Notes under the pieces: model-generated
Seen by the model: the letters and a program-made list of their open reading frames with translations, nothing else
What the model was told of the DNA's origin: nothing
Database searches by the model: none
Source: Symbiodinium natans
Lineage: Eukaryota; Sar; Dinophyceae; Suessiales; Symbiodiniaceae
Assembly: GCA_905221605.1 (NCBI GenBank)
Contig: CAJNDS010002467.1
Span: 1-64,000 of the forward strand
Direction of reading: 5' to 3'
DNA length: 64,000 nt
Shown here: positions 55,588 through 64,000 of the stretch, in pieces
Position numbering within the stretch: position 1 is the first letter of the stretch
Layout: each line of letters begins with the position of its first letter
Made by a program: the position numbers and the translations under genes

Positions 55588-55658
55588 GCGCGGCGCTTGA
55601 AACGTCAGCAGCCCTTTCTTCGTCTGTACGTCCTGTCGGCCCGGCACCCTTGCCTTTG
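55588..55658 (+). CDS. Exon-like island bounded by GGCAG and GTTTAGGG
   Basis: AALETSAALSSSVRPVGPAP then LPL; Ala/Ser/Pro-rich, so the frame is less certain. Confidence 0.35.
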
Positions 55659-55683
55659 GGTTTAGGGTTTAGGGTTCGTAGAC

Positions 55684-55790
55684 ACCCCAACTTGCACATA
55701 ATCGTGGCCGTTCTGATCTTGTTTGCTTTCCACTGGAGGGGGGAGTCGAGGTAGACCTTGCAGATCTTACAGCGCAGCCGATCCCTACAT
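55684..55790 (-). CDS. Cys-rich exon-like segment
   Basis: Minus frame CRDRLRCKICKVYLDSPLQW then KANKIRTATIMCKLGC. The C-x2-C-x3-L and QW pattern resembles a zinc finger of the kind that starts C-x2-C and ends with distant His or Cys. It is opposite to the neighbouring + islands. Confidence 0.35.
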
Positions 55791-55855
55791 GCTGAACCCT
55801 AAGCCCTCTCAGCCCTTAACCCTTAGCCCTTATACATCCTTACACCCTGATTTCT

Positions 55856-55953
55856 TAAATGTCCACCCTTATACTAACAGTCCTTAATTGGGATTATAGT
55901 AGGGGGTACTATGATCCCCATGAAGGACTGTTTGTATAAGGGGGAACATCCCA
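55856..55953. mobile_element. Family C element, complete
   Basis: CCCTTATACTAACAGTCCTT at the left and GGACTGTTTGTATAAGGGGG then AACATCCC at the right; about 20-bp inverted termini around a 40-bp centre. Confidence 0.75.
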
Positions 55954-56142
55954 ACTTAAAACCCTTAAACCCAGACAAAGGTACCTGTTTTTGTCGAAGT
56001 TGAAGTTGCTCTTACCCTTGTGGTGCTTTACTGTAACTTTAGATCCTTAGCCTCTTTGGGTTTATTGGGTGTCCTAGTAAGGCAGCTAAAAAAATTAATT
56101 TATAGCTACCCTCCGAAGTGCAGCCAACTTAATTCCTTATGC

Positions 56143-56284
56143 CAAACCCTAAACCCTAAACCCTAAACCCTAAACCCTAAACCCTAAACCCTAAACCCTA
56201 AACCCTAAACCCTAAACCCTAAACCCTAAACCCTAACCCTCAACCCTCAACCCTCAACCCTAAACCCTAAACCCTAAACCCTAG
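56143..56284 (-). repeat. CCCTAAA array ending in CTAG
   Basis: About 20 units, with CCCTCAA variants at 56,235-56,257. The final CCCTAG provides an acceptor AG. Confidence 0.9.
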
Positions 56285-56351
56285 TGGCCACCATTCATCG
56301 CTGGATGGCCTGCCCTGGGGAGTGCTTCGTGTTAGAGTTTCGGATCTGCAG
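56285..56351 (+). CDS. Exon-like island bounded by CTAG and GTTCAGGG
   Basis: ATIHRWMACPGECFVLEFRI then C. Both splice-like borders are formed by telomere-type repeat units. Confidence 0.45.
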
Positions 56352-56493
56352 GTTCAGGGTTTAGGGTTTTAGGGTTTTAGGGTTTTAGGGTTTTAGGGTT
56401 TTAGGGTTTTAGGGTTTTAGGGTTTTAGGGTTTTAGGGTTTTAGGGTTTAGGGTTTAGGGTTTAGGGTTGAGGGTTGAGGGTTGAGGGTTTAG
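56352..56493 (+). repeat. TTTAGGG, TTTTAGGG and TTGAGGG array
   Basis: Ten units of the eight-base TTTTAGGG form in a row, then TTTAGGG and TTGAGGG. It begins with a possible donor and ends with TTTAG as a possible acceptor. Confidence 0.9.
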
Positions 56494-56585
56494 GGCGCGA
56501 CGCCAGGCGATCGACGAAGTCATCGCGCTCCTTGGCAGCGTGCATGCGGAGAGCCTGCGGCTGAGCGATGCCATCAAGGACCGGG
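56494..56585 (+). CDS. Exon-like island between two TTTAGGG arrays
   Basis: RQAIDEVIALLGSVHAESLR then LSDAIKDRG, an amphipathic helix. The left border is TTTAG and the right border GTTTAGGG. Confidence 0.5.
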
Positions 56586-56649
56586 GTTTAGGGTTTAGGG
56601 TTTAGGGTTTAGGGTTCAGGGTTTAGGGCTAGGGTTTAGGGTTTAGGGT

Positions 56650-56945
56650 TTAGGGTGGCGATAGCCTGAACCTCCCCAAACCCTACTGTTGTTAGTAGGG
56701 CATGAAGGAATGAGGTACCCTACATAATCCCCCAAAGTTAGGGTGGCGATAGCCTGAACCTCCCCAAACCCTACTGTTGTTAGTAGGGCATGAGGGAATG
56801 AGGTACCCTACATAATCCCCCAAAGGGTATAATATTATATAGGGGGATATAGGGTACCTCATGCCCTCATTCCTTACTAACCGACAGTAAGAAACCCAAC
56901 AAGTAGGGGTGCCCAAGTTTGAAGTAGGGTTACAACGGTGGGAAA
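56650..56945. mobile_element. Tandem 85-bp units followed by an inverted copy
   Basis: GGTGGCGATAGCCTGAACCT opens two units (56,655 and 56,740), each with TAGTAGGGCATGA and GAGGTACCCTACATAATCCC. An inverted partial copy follows (GGGTACCTCATGCCC). Confidence 0.65.
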
Positions 56946-57269
56946 TATGTCTTGTTGTTTGGGTCATAATTCACTTAACTAAAGTTCGTAGAGAAAGGAG
57001 AACCCTGAACCCTAAACCCTAACTCCCCCAAAGAAGCCCTGCATCTTCAATCGAGAAAACTCCGCGGCCCTAACTCTCAAACCCCTAAACCCCTAAACCC
57101 TAAACCCCTAAACCCGAAGTCCTAAACCCCTATAGCTAAGCTCTCGGGGCTTGGCTTTTGTGAGGGTGTAGGGTCTTGGGGTTTGGGCTTGGCAAAATGA
57201 AACCGGGCTTTTATTACTGTTAATTGTGAGTGTACATTAGGGTTGCTGTTCAATACTGGTGAGTGCATA

Positions 57270-57352
57270 TCCCTAAACCCTAAACCCTAAACCCTAAACC
57301 CTAAACCCTAAACCCTAAACCCTAAACCCTAAACCCTAAACCCTAAACCCAA
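57270..57352 (-). repeat. CCCTAAA array
   Basis: Twelve perfect units. Confidence 0.9.
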
Positions 57353-57468
57353 GGGTTGAGCCCCGGCGGGCCCCTGCCCTACTTCCTTCCGCCCCTGTGG
57401 TGTGGTTTGTGCGATGGTATAATTCCCTCTGCCTAAAGTTAGTGGAGCACGGGGTTCCCTCCCTGCAG

Positions 57469-57546
57469 ACAGCCCCAGCCCGAAGCCTTTGTGCACAATA
57501 CTGCCAGGAAGTGCGTCTTGAAGAGATTATCCGCGAAGTGCAGCAG
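57469..57546 (+). CDS. Exon-like island bounded by CTGCAG and GTCGGT
   Basis: APARSLCAQYCQEVRLEEII then REVQQ, a helical frame with clean splice-like borders. Confidence 0.5.
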
Positions 57547-58018
57547 GTCGGTCGCGGGATTCGGGGGGGGGGGGGTGGGCCTAAGCCCTCAGCTCCAAAA
57601 CCTAAACCGAGGTGCAGAGGTGGAGGGTTCGGGGCAAGTCCGGGTAAGTACTCTGGGGTTTGGGGGCCCAGTCTGGGTGTTAGCGTGGATGTCATAGGCA
57701 GCTTGATCTAGGGTTTAGGGTCATAAATGCCCCAAAAGGCCCTGTAAACCCGAAACCCTTGCTTTCGCGCAGGTCGAGGTTTCAGCGCTTGGGGTAACAT
57801 AGCTAGAGGGTTTACAAGTAAGTAAGTAGATGCCCCTTTTCAAAATAACTTGATTTCAGGGAGTTTGAACCTAAGCATAAAACTGATAACCCCTTTAGGA
57901 CCCTTGCAACCCTACTTACTCCCGAAACCCCATTTAAATGCTTAAGTTTCGGGTCTAAACCCATATTCCCTAAACCCTACACCCTACATATAACTTGTGG
58001 CCCCTATTTGTATGGGGC

Positions 58019-58462
58019 TTAGATGATTGAGCCTCGTTGCCCATGCCTATCTGCGCTGATTGCCACCACTGGCTGCAATGGCACCATACGGAGCAGTAAT
58101 CCCACCGCCTCCCGTGGCTGGGTCCACTCTGCGGCTTCTCCCGCCGCTCTGTTCTGTCCTCTCGCATCCGGGGCGAGATGGAGCGGTGGCCGGGGCGTGC
58201 GAAAGGCATCTTCTCCTCGGAGCCTGAGAACAAACAATTCTTGACCATACTATCGTGACGGCAGGGTCACCTGCTTTGCCGGCGGCGGGATGCTTCCCGC
58301 CACTGGACCGTCTCCTGTAGACGGTAGGTTTGCACTGGGGCCTGGGGCCGCCATGCTTGCATACCATATGGGGTGAGCCATGATGGAGCTTGTGTCATAA
58401 CGAGGAGACATGGCACTGCCGGAGTACCACCCATCGCAGCATTGCGAGTGGCCGTACTCCAT
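58019..58462 (-). CDS. Possible minus-strand coding region
   Basis: Frames CCDGWYSGSAMSPRYDTSSI and MAHPIWYASMAAPGPSANLP (58,462-58,250), then RAAGEAAEWTQPREAVGLLL and VPLQPVVAISADRHGQRG (58,180-58,019), lie in different frames, so an intron or a shift is needed. Low-complexity Pro/Ser character. No family. Confidence 0.35.
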
Positions 58463-58537
58463 AGCCCTTATGCTTGGTACCCTAAACCATAAACCCTACA
58501 CCCTACACCCTAAACCCTAAACCCTAAACCCTGTAAG

Positions 58538-58610
58538 GTTGTACCAGCAATCTCATCTGGCTCTGGAGGCCTACGCGACCCCAGTGCGGCGCACGCCCAC
58601 GGGAGGCCCT
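58538..58610 (+). CDS. Exon-like island
   Basis: LYQQSHLALEAYATPVRRTP then TGGP, after TAAG of a repeat unit. Confidence 0.35.
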
Positions 58611-58724
58611 TTTCAGGGCTGAGGGTTTAGGAGTGGTTTAGGGTTTAGGGTTTAGGGCCTAGGGCTTAGGGCTTCGGGCTTAGGGCTTGGGGCTCAGGTC
58701 TGGTGGGGTCGGGTCCCTGTACCT

Positions 58725-58857
58725 ACTATCTGCTCAATTAAGAACCCAAAAAAATATCAAACATATTTTCCTTATAAGGGCAACATCGGGATTACATTTT
58801 CATGTTTTTTTTTTTTTTTTTGGGGGGGGGGGGGGTTCCTAAGCAAGTAGTAGGGTA
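58725..58857. mobile_element. Inverted-repeat element, family E
   Basis: CCTACTATCTGCTCAATTAA then GAACCC at the left; GGTTCCTAAGCAAGTAGTAGG at the right. A T-run and a G-run lie next to the right arm. Confidence 0.6.
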
Positions 58858-59040
58858 TATGGTCCCTTACCGATTCTTTAAAGGGTTTTGAAGTACGGGC
58901 CCTTGGGTTTGATAGGGGATTTGGGGGGGTATTTCAGGGGTCCCCGTTTAAGAGACCATACCAAGGAACCAACTGCCCTAAGACTATGGCTGCAAATTTA
59001 GGGCCTACAAAGTTGTTGGTTACAACTATACGGCTCACGG

Positions 59041-59232
59041 CTTTTGGGCGTATACTTCGTTGACGTGCTTCGTTGCCGGAATTTGCCGGAACACGACAGA
59101 CTTTTCGCAAGGCTGCGGCGGACATTCATCCTGGCCGTCCCGCAGTTTGCGGCTACACAAGACAAATCCCTTGCTGTTCTTTGCAGAGGGAACGGCCCTT
59201 AACCACAAAACGATGCAGCTGAAAGAAGCCAC
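59041..59232 (-). CDS. Possible minus-strand exon
   Basis: KNSKGFVLCSRKLRDGQDEC, PPQPCEKSVVFRQIPATKHV and VYAQKP, ending at a stop. It is preferred over the + frame because of its even charge. Confidence 0.35.
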
Positions 59233-59345
59233 AAACCCTAAACCCTGAACCCTGAACCCTAAACCCTAAACCCTAAACCCTAAACCCTAAACCCTAAACC
59301 CTAAACCCTAAACCCTAAACCCTAAACCCTAAACCCTAAACCCTA
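59228..59345 (-). repeat. CCCTAAA array
   Basis: About 16 units. Confidence 0.9.
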
Positions 59346-59383
59346 CGAAAGAAGCCGCAACCTGTAAACCCTACGAAGCCGTA

Positions 59384-59478
59384 GACATTCCCTGCAGACC
59401 CTTGTGCTTCAAAGGCACCGTGCGCGGCTCGTGGGAGCTCCTCCGACTCCTCTGCAAGAAGCAGACGCTTGCTTTGCA
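59384..59478 (+). CDS. Exon-like island ending at GTTTAGGG
   Basis: After CCGTAG: IPCRPLCFKGTVRGSWELLR then LLCKKQTLAL. The donor is the first unit of the next array. Confidence 0.45.
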
Positions 59479-59600
<122 letters not shown>

Positions 59601-59946
59601 TAGGGTTTAGGGCTTAGGGCTTGGGGCTTAGGGTTTAGGCGAAAGCCTAAGCCCTAAACGGTCTGGCTTTCGTTAGGGTTGAGGGTTACCCTAAACCTTT
59701 TTTTTGGGTACCCCATATATAAGGCCCCTTGACTGAGTGGGAACCTGCCAGGTTTTTTGATTTACGGTTTAGGGTTTAGGGTTTAGGCTTTTGGGTTTCG
59801 GATTTAGGGGTGTTAAGGCGCGAGTTTGAGGGTTACACTTTCCGGTTTACCTAACCAACCCACGATCTTTTTGTAGGTGATACCTAAGAATCCTATAAGG
59901 AGTTCTATAGTAAAAGCCTACGGACAAGTGGGCTTGGGGTTCTTAA

Positions 59947-60105
59947 CCCAGACCCTGGGAGGATCCAAAACGTAGAGCCACCGCATAGTACCCTATGCTG
60001 CTACTGGGTCATTCTTCCCCTACGCCCTGAACCCTAAACCCTCACCCTTACTCTTAAGAACCTTTTCAGGGGATCTAGCTTTTGGGATCCTCCCAGTGGT
60101 CTGGG
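59947..60105. mobile_element. Inverted-repeat element with GGATCC arms
   Basis: CCCAGACCCTGGGAGGATCC at the left and GGATCCTCCCAGTGGTCTGG at the right, 160 bp in all. No frame. Confidence 0.7.
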
Positions 60106-60131
60106 AAGGTAGGGTTTGGGGTTTAGGGGGC

Positions 60132-60197
60132 CCGTCTGAAGCGAGCAGCATGCGGCATCTGGATATCAGGTTCGAGCTTGGGGCGCACGGCTTCGGG
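60132..60197 (+). CDS. Exon-like island
   Basis: PSEASSMRHLDIRFELGAHG, followed by GTTTAGGG. Confidence 0.4.
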
Positions 60198-60278
60198 GTT
60201 TAGGGTTTAGGGTTTAGGGTTTAGGAACGCTAACCCTAAACCCTAAACCCTTGCACCACATCCTGAACGCTGAATAAG

Positions 60279-60334
60279 AAGCCGAGGAAGGCCGGCCCTC
60301 GATACCTCATCAGATGCAGGCGCTGGGAAGCTAG
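60279..60334 (+). CDS. Exon-like island
   Basis: KPRKAGPRYLIRCRRWEA, ending at GTTAGC; basic. Confidence 0.35.
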
Positions 60335-60469
60335 GTTAGCCCTTGCAATATTTTTTAACAACCCTAAGCCCTGAATCCTCAACCCTGAACCTTGAACCCT
60401 AAATCCCCACAGATCTGGGTTTCGGTGTGGCGAACAGGTTTTGGCTTTTGGGGCTTCAGCCTCTAGGAT

Positions 60470-60577
60470 GCCCCGTAGTACCCTTATTCCCTTTTTTGGG
60501 GGGTTTAGGTTCCCTTATAGACCCCTCTAAGCAAAAAAGGGCACCCTTTTAAAGCCTTGGTTACTGGGCAGCCTCGG
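60470..60577. mobile_element. Family A element, near copy of 45.5 kb
   Basis: GGATGCCCCGTAGTACCCTT, CCCTTATAGACCCC and AAAAAAGGGCACCC, then GGTTACTGGGCAGCC. Confidence 0.75.
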
Positions 60578-60685
60578 CTTGATGTTAAGAAATTAATAAA
60601 ACCCCAAAGCCCGAAATCCCTAAGCCCTTGAGACACATCCCCAAGCCCCGACCACCCTCTTCTGCCCCAAGATGGCATCATCCTG

Positions 60686-60755
60686 GAACCCTAAACCCTA
60701 AACCCTAAACCCTAAACCCTAAACCCTAAACCCTGAACCCTAAACCCTAAACCCC
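60686..60755 (-). repeat. CCCTAAA array
   Basis: Ten units. Confidence 0.9.
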
Positions 60756-60846
60756 CCTTGGCAATCCTTCAAATGAGCCTGCATCCTTGAATTCCATGGT
60801 GGTTCCCCCAAACCCTATAAATCCCCAAATGCCCCGCACCCAATAG

Positions 60847-60898
60847 GCTTGCGTTGGAAAAAGCCAAAGCAGAGCTTGCCACGTTGCAGCGGCGGCGC
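60847..60898 (+). CDS. Exon-like island, coiled-coil frame
   Basis: LALEKAKAELATLQRRR, after AATAG and before GTGGGG. Confidence 0.45.
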
Positions 60899-61320
60899 GT
60901 GGGGATGAGATGCGCTGTGGCAGCATCAACCCTAACCCTAAACCCTAAACCCGAAACCCTAAAGCCTAAACCTCCGAGGTTTCGGGGTTTTTGGGGTTGA
61001 GGGCTGGAGACCCCAAAAACTTAAAACATGAAGCCCTAAAGTCCAATGTCGCCGATACCCCAACCACTACTTTAGACCCTTAACAGGGCCATTAATGGCA
61101 GGTACCCTAAACCCTGGGTTTAGGGTTTAGAGTTTAGGGTTTAGGGTTTAGGGTAACCCAAAAGCCCTAAACCATAAACCCCGAATAGGGCGAAAGGGCC
61201 CTTTCTGGCAGGCACTTAAGGAATGACTGATAACCCATTTTGGGACCTTATCACGCTACTTCTGACAACTTTGGGGGGGGGGGGGGGGGGCGCTTACTTG
61301 TGGGGCTTAGGAATCCCTAA

Positions 61321-61420
61321 GGATCCATCATACCTGTATGGTATATACTTGGGCTTTGGAGGCGTTCCTGGCTAGTAGCTTTCGGGCCCAAGTATATACT
61401 CTATAGGTTCATGGACCCTA
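61321..61420. mobile_element. Family B element
   Basis: GGATCCATCATACCTGTATG, TATACTTGGGC, GGGCCCAAGTATATAC and TATAGGTTCATGGACCC. Confidence 0.7.
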
Positions 61421-61864
61421 AACCCTAAACCCTACACCCTAAGCCCTTGTAGGGACATGGATCCTTGGGGGAGCAGGTCTTGGGTTCAGGGTTGTTGCCA
61501 TCACACAAGGGTTCGAGGTCTAAGCCCTGAGGCTGGGCCTACCAAAGTCCTTGGCCCAAATACGCATATGGGCATCTCCCAAAATTGGGGCTCCCCTTTT
61601 TTTACCCCAAATATAATAGAATCCCCTTAAGGGGATCCCAAAAGGGTACCCCTTTTTTCGGAAACCCTCATATAGGGTATAGATTGAGGTTTCAGAGGTA
61701 TAGGGTTTAGGGTTTAGGGCTAGGGTTTAGGGGTTAGGGTTTAGGGTATAGTGTACACAATAACGAAGGCCCATGGGTTGCGCTTGGCCCAGAGGGTCTT
61801 CGCTGTTGACATTAGGCCTACACGTCATGCAGTTCCTGCAGAGAGGGTCGAGAAGTCCTAAACA

Positions 61865-61930
61865 GCCCACAGCCCTAAAGCCCCTAAACCCTAAACCCTA
61901 AGCCCTAAACCCTAAACCCTAAGCCCTCTG
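61865..61930 (-). repeat. CCCTAAA/CCCTAAG array
   Basis: Nine units. 61,420-62,045 otherwise holds an element-like stretch at 61,590-61,665 (CCCCTTAAGGGG centre) and no supported gene. Confidence 0.8.
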
Positions 61931-62048
61931 GAAAGCCTACGTGGGTTTCTGTACCACAGCTAGCTCCGGTTCCTAGTCCTTGAACCAAATGTCATATCCC
62001 ACACTAACCCGAAACCCTACCCCCTAAAACCCTAAACCCTCCTTCGAG

Positions 62049-62123
62049 TCAGGCGTTGCTCAGCGAGTACGAGCACGATAAGGATCGCCTGCTGAGCTTC
62101 ACGTCGGGCTGTTCAAAGTTCGG
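62049..62123 (+). CDS. Exon-like island ending at GTTTAGGG
   Basis: QALLSEYEHDKDRLLSFTSG then CSKF. Left border TTCGAG. Confidence 0.5.
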
Positions 62124-62222
62124 GTTTAGGGTTTAGGGTTTAGGGCTTAGGGCTTAGGGGTTTTGGTCTGGGCTTGGGAGCCCTGAACAGGTAGACCTGA
62201 GTTGAGAGCCGCCCTCACATTG

Positions 62223-62336
62223 ATAACCTACTACTTGCTTAAGAACCCCAGAAGAAGAATGATAATCCCTATATTACCCTGAAAAAGGAAGATTTTGTTT
62301 TTCATTTGTTCGGGGTTCTTAAGCAATTAGTAGTAA
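62223..62336. mobile_element. Family E element
   Basis: CTACTACTTGCTTAAGAACC at the left and GGTTCTTAAGCAATTAGTAG at the right. Confidence 0.75.
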
Positions 62337-62410
62337 CACGCCGAAGCTTTAGCTGCCCTTGTACTTAGTGCTCAAGCACACCTTGAGCCACCTAAATCTC
62401 TAAAAAAGAT

Positions 62411-62460
62411 AAACCCTAAACCCTAAACCCTAAACCCTAAACCCTAAACCCTAAACCCTA
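62411..62460 (-). repeat. CCCTAAA array
   Basis: Seven units; GTGAG follows. Confidence 0.9.
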
Positions 62461-62465
62461 GTGAG

Positions 62466-62547
62466 GCACGGACTCTTCGGGTTTCGATAGTGTTTGGGCA
62501 CGGGCTGCGAAAGAGCCCATTCTTCAGCCATCCGGAGGTGCGCAAGG
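62466..62547 (+). CDS. Exon-like island
   Basis: ARTLRVSIVFGHGLRKSPFF then SHPEVRK, between GTGAG and GTCCAGGG. Confidence 0.45.
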
Positions 62548-62588
62548 GTCCAGGGTTCAGGGTTCAGGGTTTAGGGTTTAGGGTTCAG

Positions 62589-62666
62589 GGCAACTTGAAT
62601 GCCCAGCTCATTCGACGACCTCCCGGGCTCTGCCCCATACGGGAAGTGCTGAGTGCTTATGGCAGG
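62589..62666 (+). CDS. Exon-like island bounded by TTCAG and GTTCAGGG
   Basis: NLNAQLIRRPPGLCPIREVL then SAYGR; both borders lie in TTCAGGG units. Confidence 0.45.
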
Positions 62667-62824
62667 GTTCAGGGTTTGGGAGAGTGAGCCGGGCCAATGT
62701 TTAGAACCCAAGTTGAAACCCTAAACTCAGACCCCAAACCCCAAACCCCAAACCCCCAAACCCCAAACCATAAACCATTAGACCCTAAAACCTAAAACCT
62801 AAACCTCCATCATTCCTTGGGCAG

Positions 62825-62873
62825 GAGTTCTGCGCCAAGTTCCGCCAAAGCGCGGCCGAGGTGCCGCAGAGAG
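62825..62873 (+). CDS. Exon-like island bounded by GGCAG and GTTGAG
   Basis: EFCAKFRQSAAEVPQR. Confidence 0.4.
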
Positions 62874-62879
62874 GTTGAG

Positions 62880-63110
62880 TTAGGGTTGTAGGGTTGTAGG
62901 GTTTAGCGTTGCAGGGTTTAGGGTTGTAGGGTTTAGGGGTTTAGGGTTTAGGGTTTAGGGTTGTAGGGTTTAGGGGTTTAGGGGTTTAGGGGCTTAGGGT
63001 TTAGGGGTTTAGGGTTTTATGCAAGTAGGGAGTTTGGGCTGACTAAAGGGGGGTTGAGGGTTTAGGGTTTAGGGTGACTAAAAGCGGGTTTAGGGTTTAG
63101 GGTTTAAAGT
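62880..63110 (+). repeat. TTTAGGG/TTGTAGGG mixed array
   Basis: About 25 units with an eight-base TTGTAGGG variant. Confidence 0.85.
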
Positions 63111-63229
63111 TTAAAGGCACTTATTCACCAACTGTAACTGAAGGGGGTGAAGGAGGGTCAGGCCTCGCATCACTGTATCGGCTGTACTCTGCCGAGGCTT
63201 AGGTGGTGTCTTTCTGAGACAGCTTAGTT

Positions 63230-63510
63230 ACATGGTCCCTTGATATGGTCCCGTGCCTTCTTGAAAGGGTCCTTAAAGGGAGGGTTTAGGGTTTAGATTT
63301 TAGGGATGTTTAGGGTTTAGGGTTTAGGGTTTAGGGTTTAGGGTTTAGGGTTTAGGGTTTAGGGTTTAGGGTTTAGGGTTTAGGGTTCCTTAAGATGGCG
63401 CCTTGCCTTCTTTAAAAGGGTTCTGAAGTATGGGCCCTTGCTTTTGGCATGTAAGGGGCCCCCTTTTAAGGACCAATATGAAGGGACCCATGTGAGTACC
63501 CTTAGATTCT
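63230..63510. mobile_element. Element with TTTAGGG expansion
   Basis: CATGGTCCCTTGATATGGTC, CTTGAAAGGGTCCTTAAAGG, then about 12 TTTAGGG units (63,290-63,388), then TTCTTTAAAAGGGTTCTGAA. Similar text without the array (TTCTTTAAAGGGTTTTGAAG) is at 58,873. Confidence 0.6.
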
Positions 63511-63694
63511 GAGACAGGGCACGGTCGACCATTCAACATTCTTGTGTTTGGGCGCTGTGTGCACGTTTTTTGTTTTTTCTCCCCCGCACCCTTGTCCTTA
63601 GGGCTGAAGTAAAAAAGACATTTTGCAAATCAAGCTTGGGATGTTCCTCCTTATACTAAGAGCCCTTAATAGGGAATATAGTACGTACCCCAAA

Positions 63695-63795
63695 TGCTGT
63701 TTCAATTCTGACCTGGACCCGCCCTTTGATGCCCAAAGCCCTGGAGCCAATGAAGATGTGTTCGTGGTCCGGTCCATGTGGGCTTCAGGACTTAG
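63695..63795 (+). CDS. Exon-like island
   Basis: SDLDPPFDAQSPGANEDVFV then VRSMWASG; follows a half family C element (63,637). Confidence 0.4.
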
Positions 63796-63892
63796 GGCCC
63801 TAAGGGTTTAGGGTTTAGAGTTTAGAGTTTAGGGTTTAGGGTTTAGGGTTAGGGTTTCCTACGCAAGCTCTGAACGGTCAGCTCGCTGCAGC

Positions 63893-64000
63893 TCGCTGCA
63901 GGCCCAGAAAGGTCTTCCACGAGAAAAAACTGCTCACATCGTCTCGGTGTTGTTGCCTGGATCTGTATTGAGGATTCACGGACATCAGAACACACCGTCA
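63893..64000 (+). CDS. Exon-like end of window
   Basis: After GCTGCAG: AQKGLPREKTAHIVSVLLPG then SVLRIHGHQNTP, open at the window edge. A second frame is also open for most of it. Confidence 0.3.

Overview
The window looks like nuclear DNA of a dinoflagellate (core group, Symbiodiniaceae-like), though I cannot name the species. The reasons are: TTTAGGG/CCCTAAA repeats scattered everywhere in both orientations; genes cut into many short exons with GT-AG and GC-AG introns; runs of genes on one strand; and coding families that I recall from Symbiodinium-type predicted proteomes. There is no bacterial operon structure, so most long open frames over microsatellites are meaningless. No spliced-leader relict was found by eye.

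Layout. 1-3.3 kb: telomere-like repeats, small palindromic elements and a PDZ-like exon on the + strand. 3.9-4.03 kb: a U6 snRNA on the minus strand. 4.07-9.35 kb: two minus-strand split genes, one transposon-like and repeated in dinoflagellates, one Cys-rich/Lys-rich. 9.5-13.9 kb: an AT-rich satellite that turns round at a 100-N scaffold gap. 13.9-23 kb: tandem repeats, minisatellites, a ~2-kb segmental duplication and a ~585-bp tandem duplication, with no convincing gene. 23-39.8 kb: a run of minus-strand genes whose introns are (TA)n, (GA)n and poly-C, including a methyltransferase-like gene. 40-42.5 kb: switch of strand.

From ~42.5 kb to the end the sequence alternates between arrays of TTTAGGG or CCCTAAA, small terminal-inverted-repeat elements, and 50-120 bp islands with protein-like reading frames, mostly on the + strand. 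The best supported gene is a ubiquitin-like plus ankyrin-repeat protein at 46.1-47.4 kb. Its three exons join in frame, and one intron is an inverted-repeat element carrying eight TTTAGGG units.

The most interesting idea is that introns here are built from introner-like inverted-repeat elements and telomere-type repeats. In the sense orientation TTTAGGG offers a GT donor and a TTTAG acceptor every seven bases, and several exon islands begin and end exactly at such positions. Exon borders were read by eye; RNA data are needed to confirm them.
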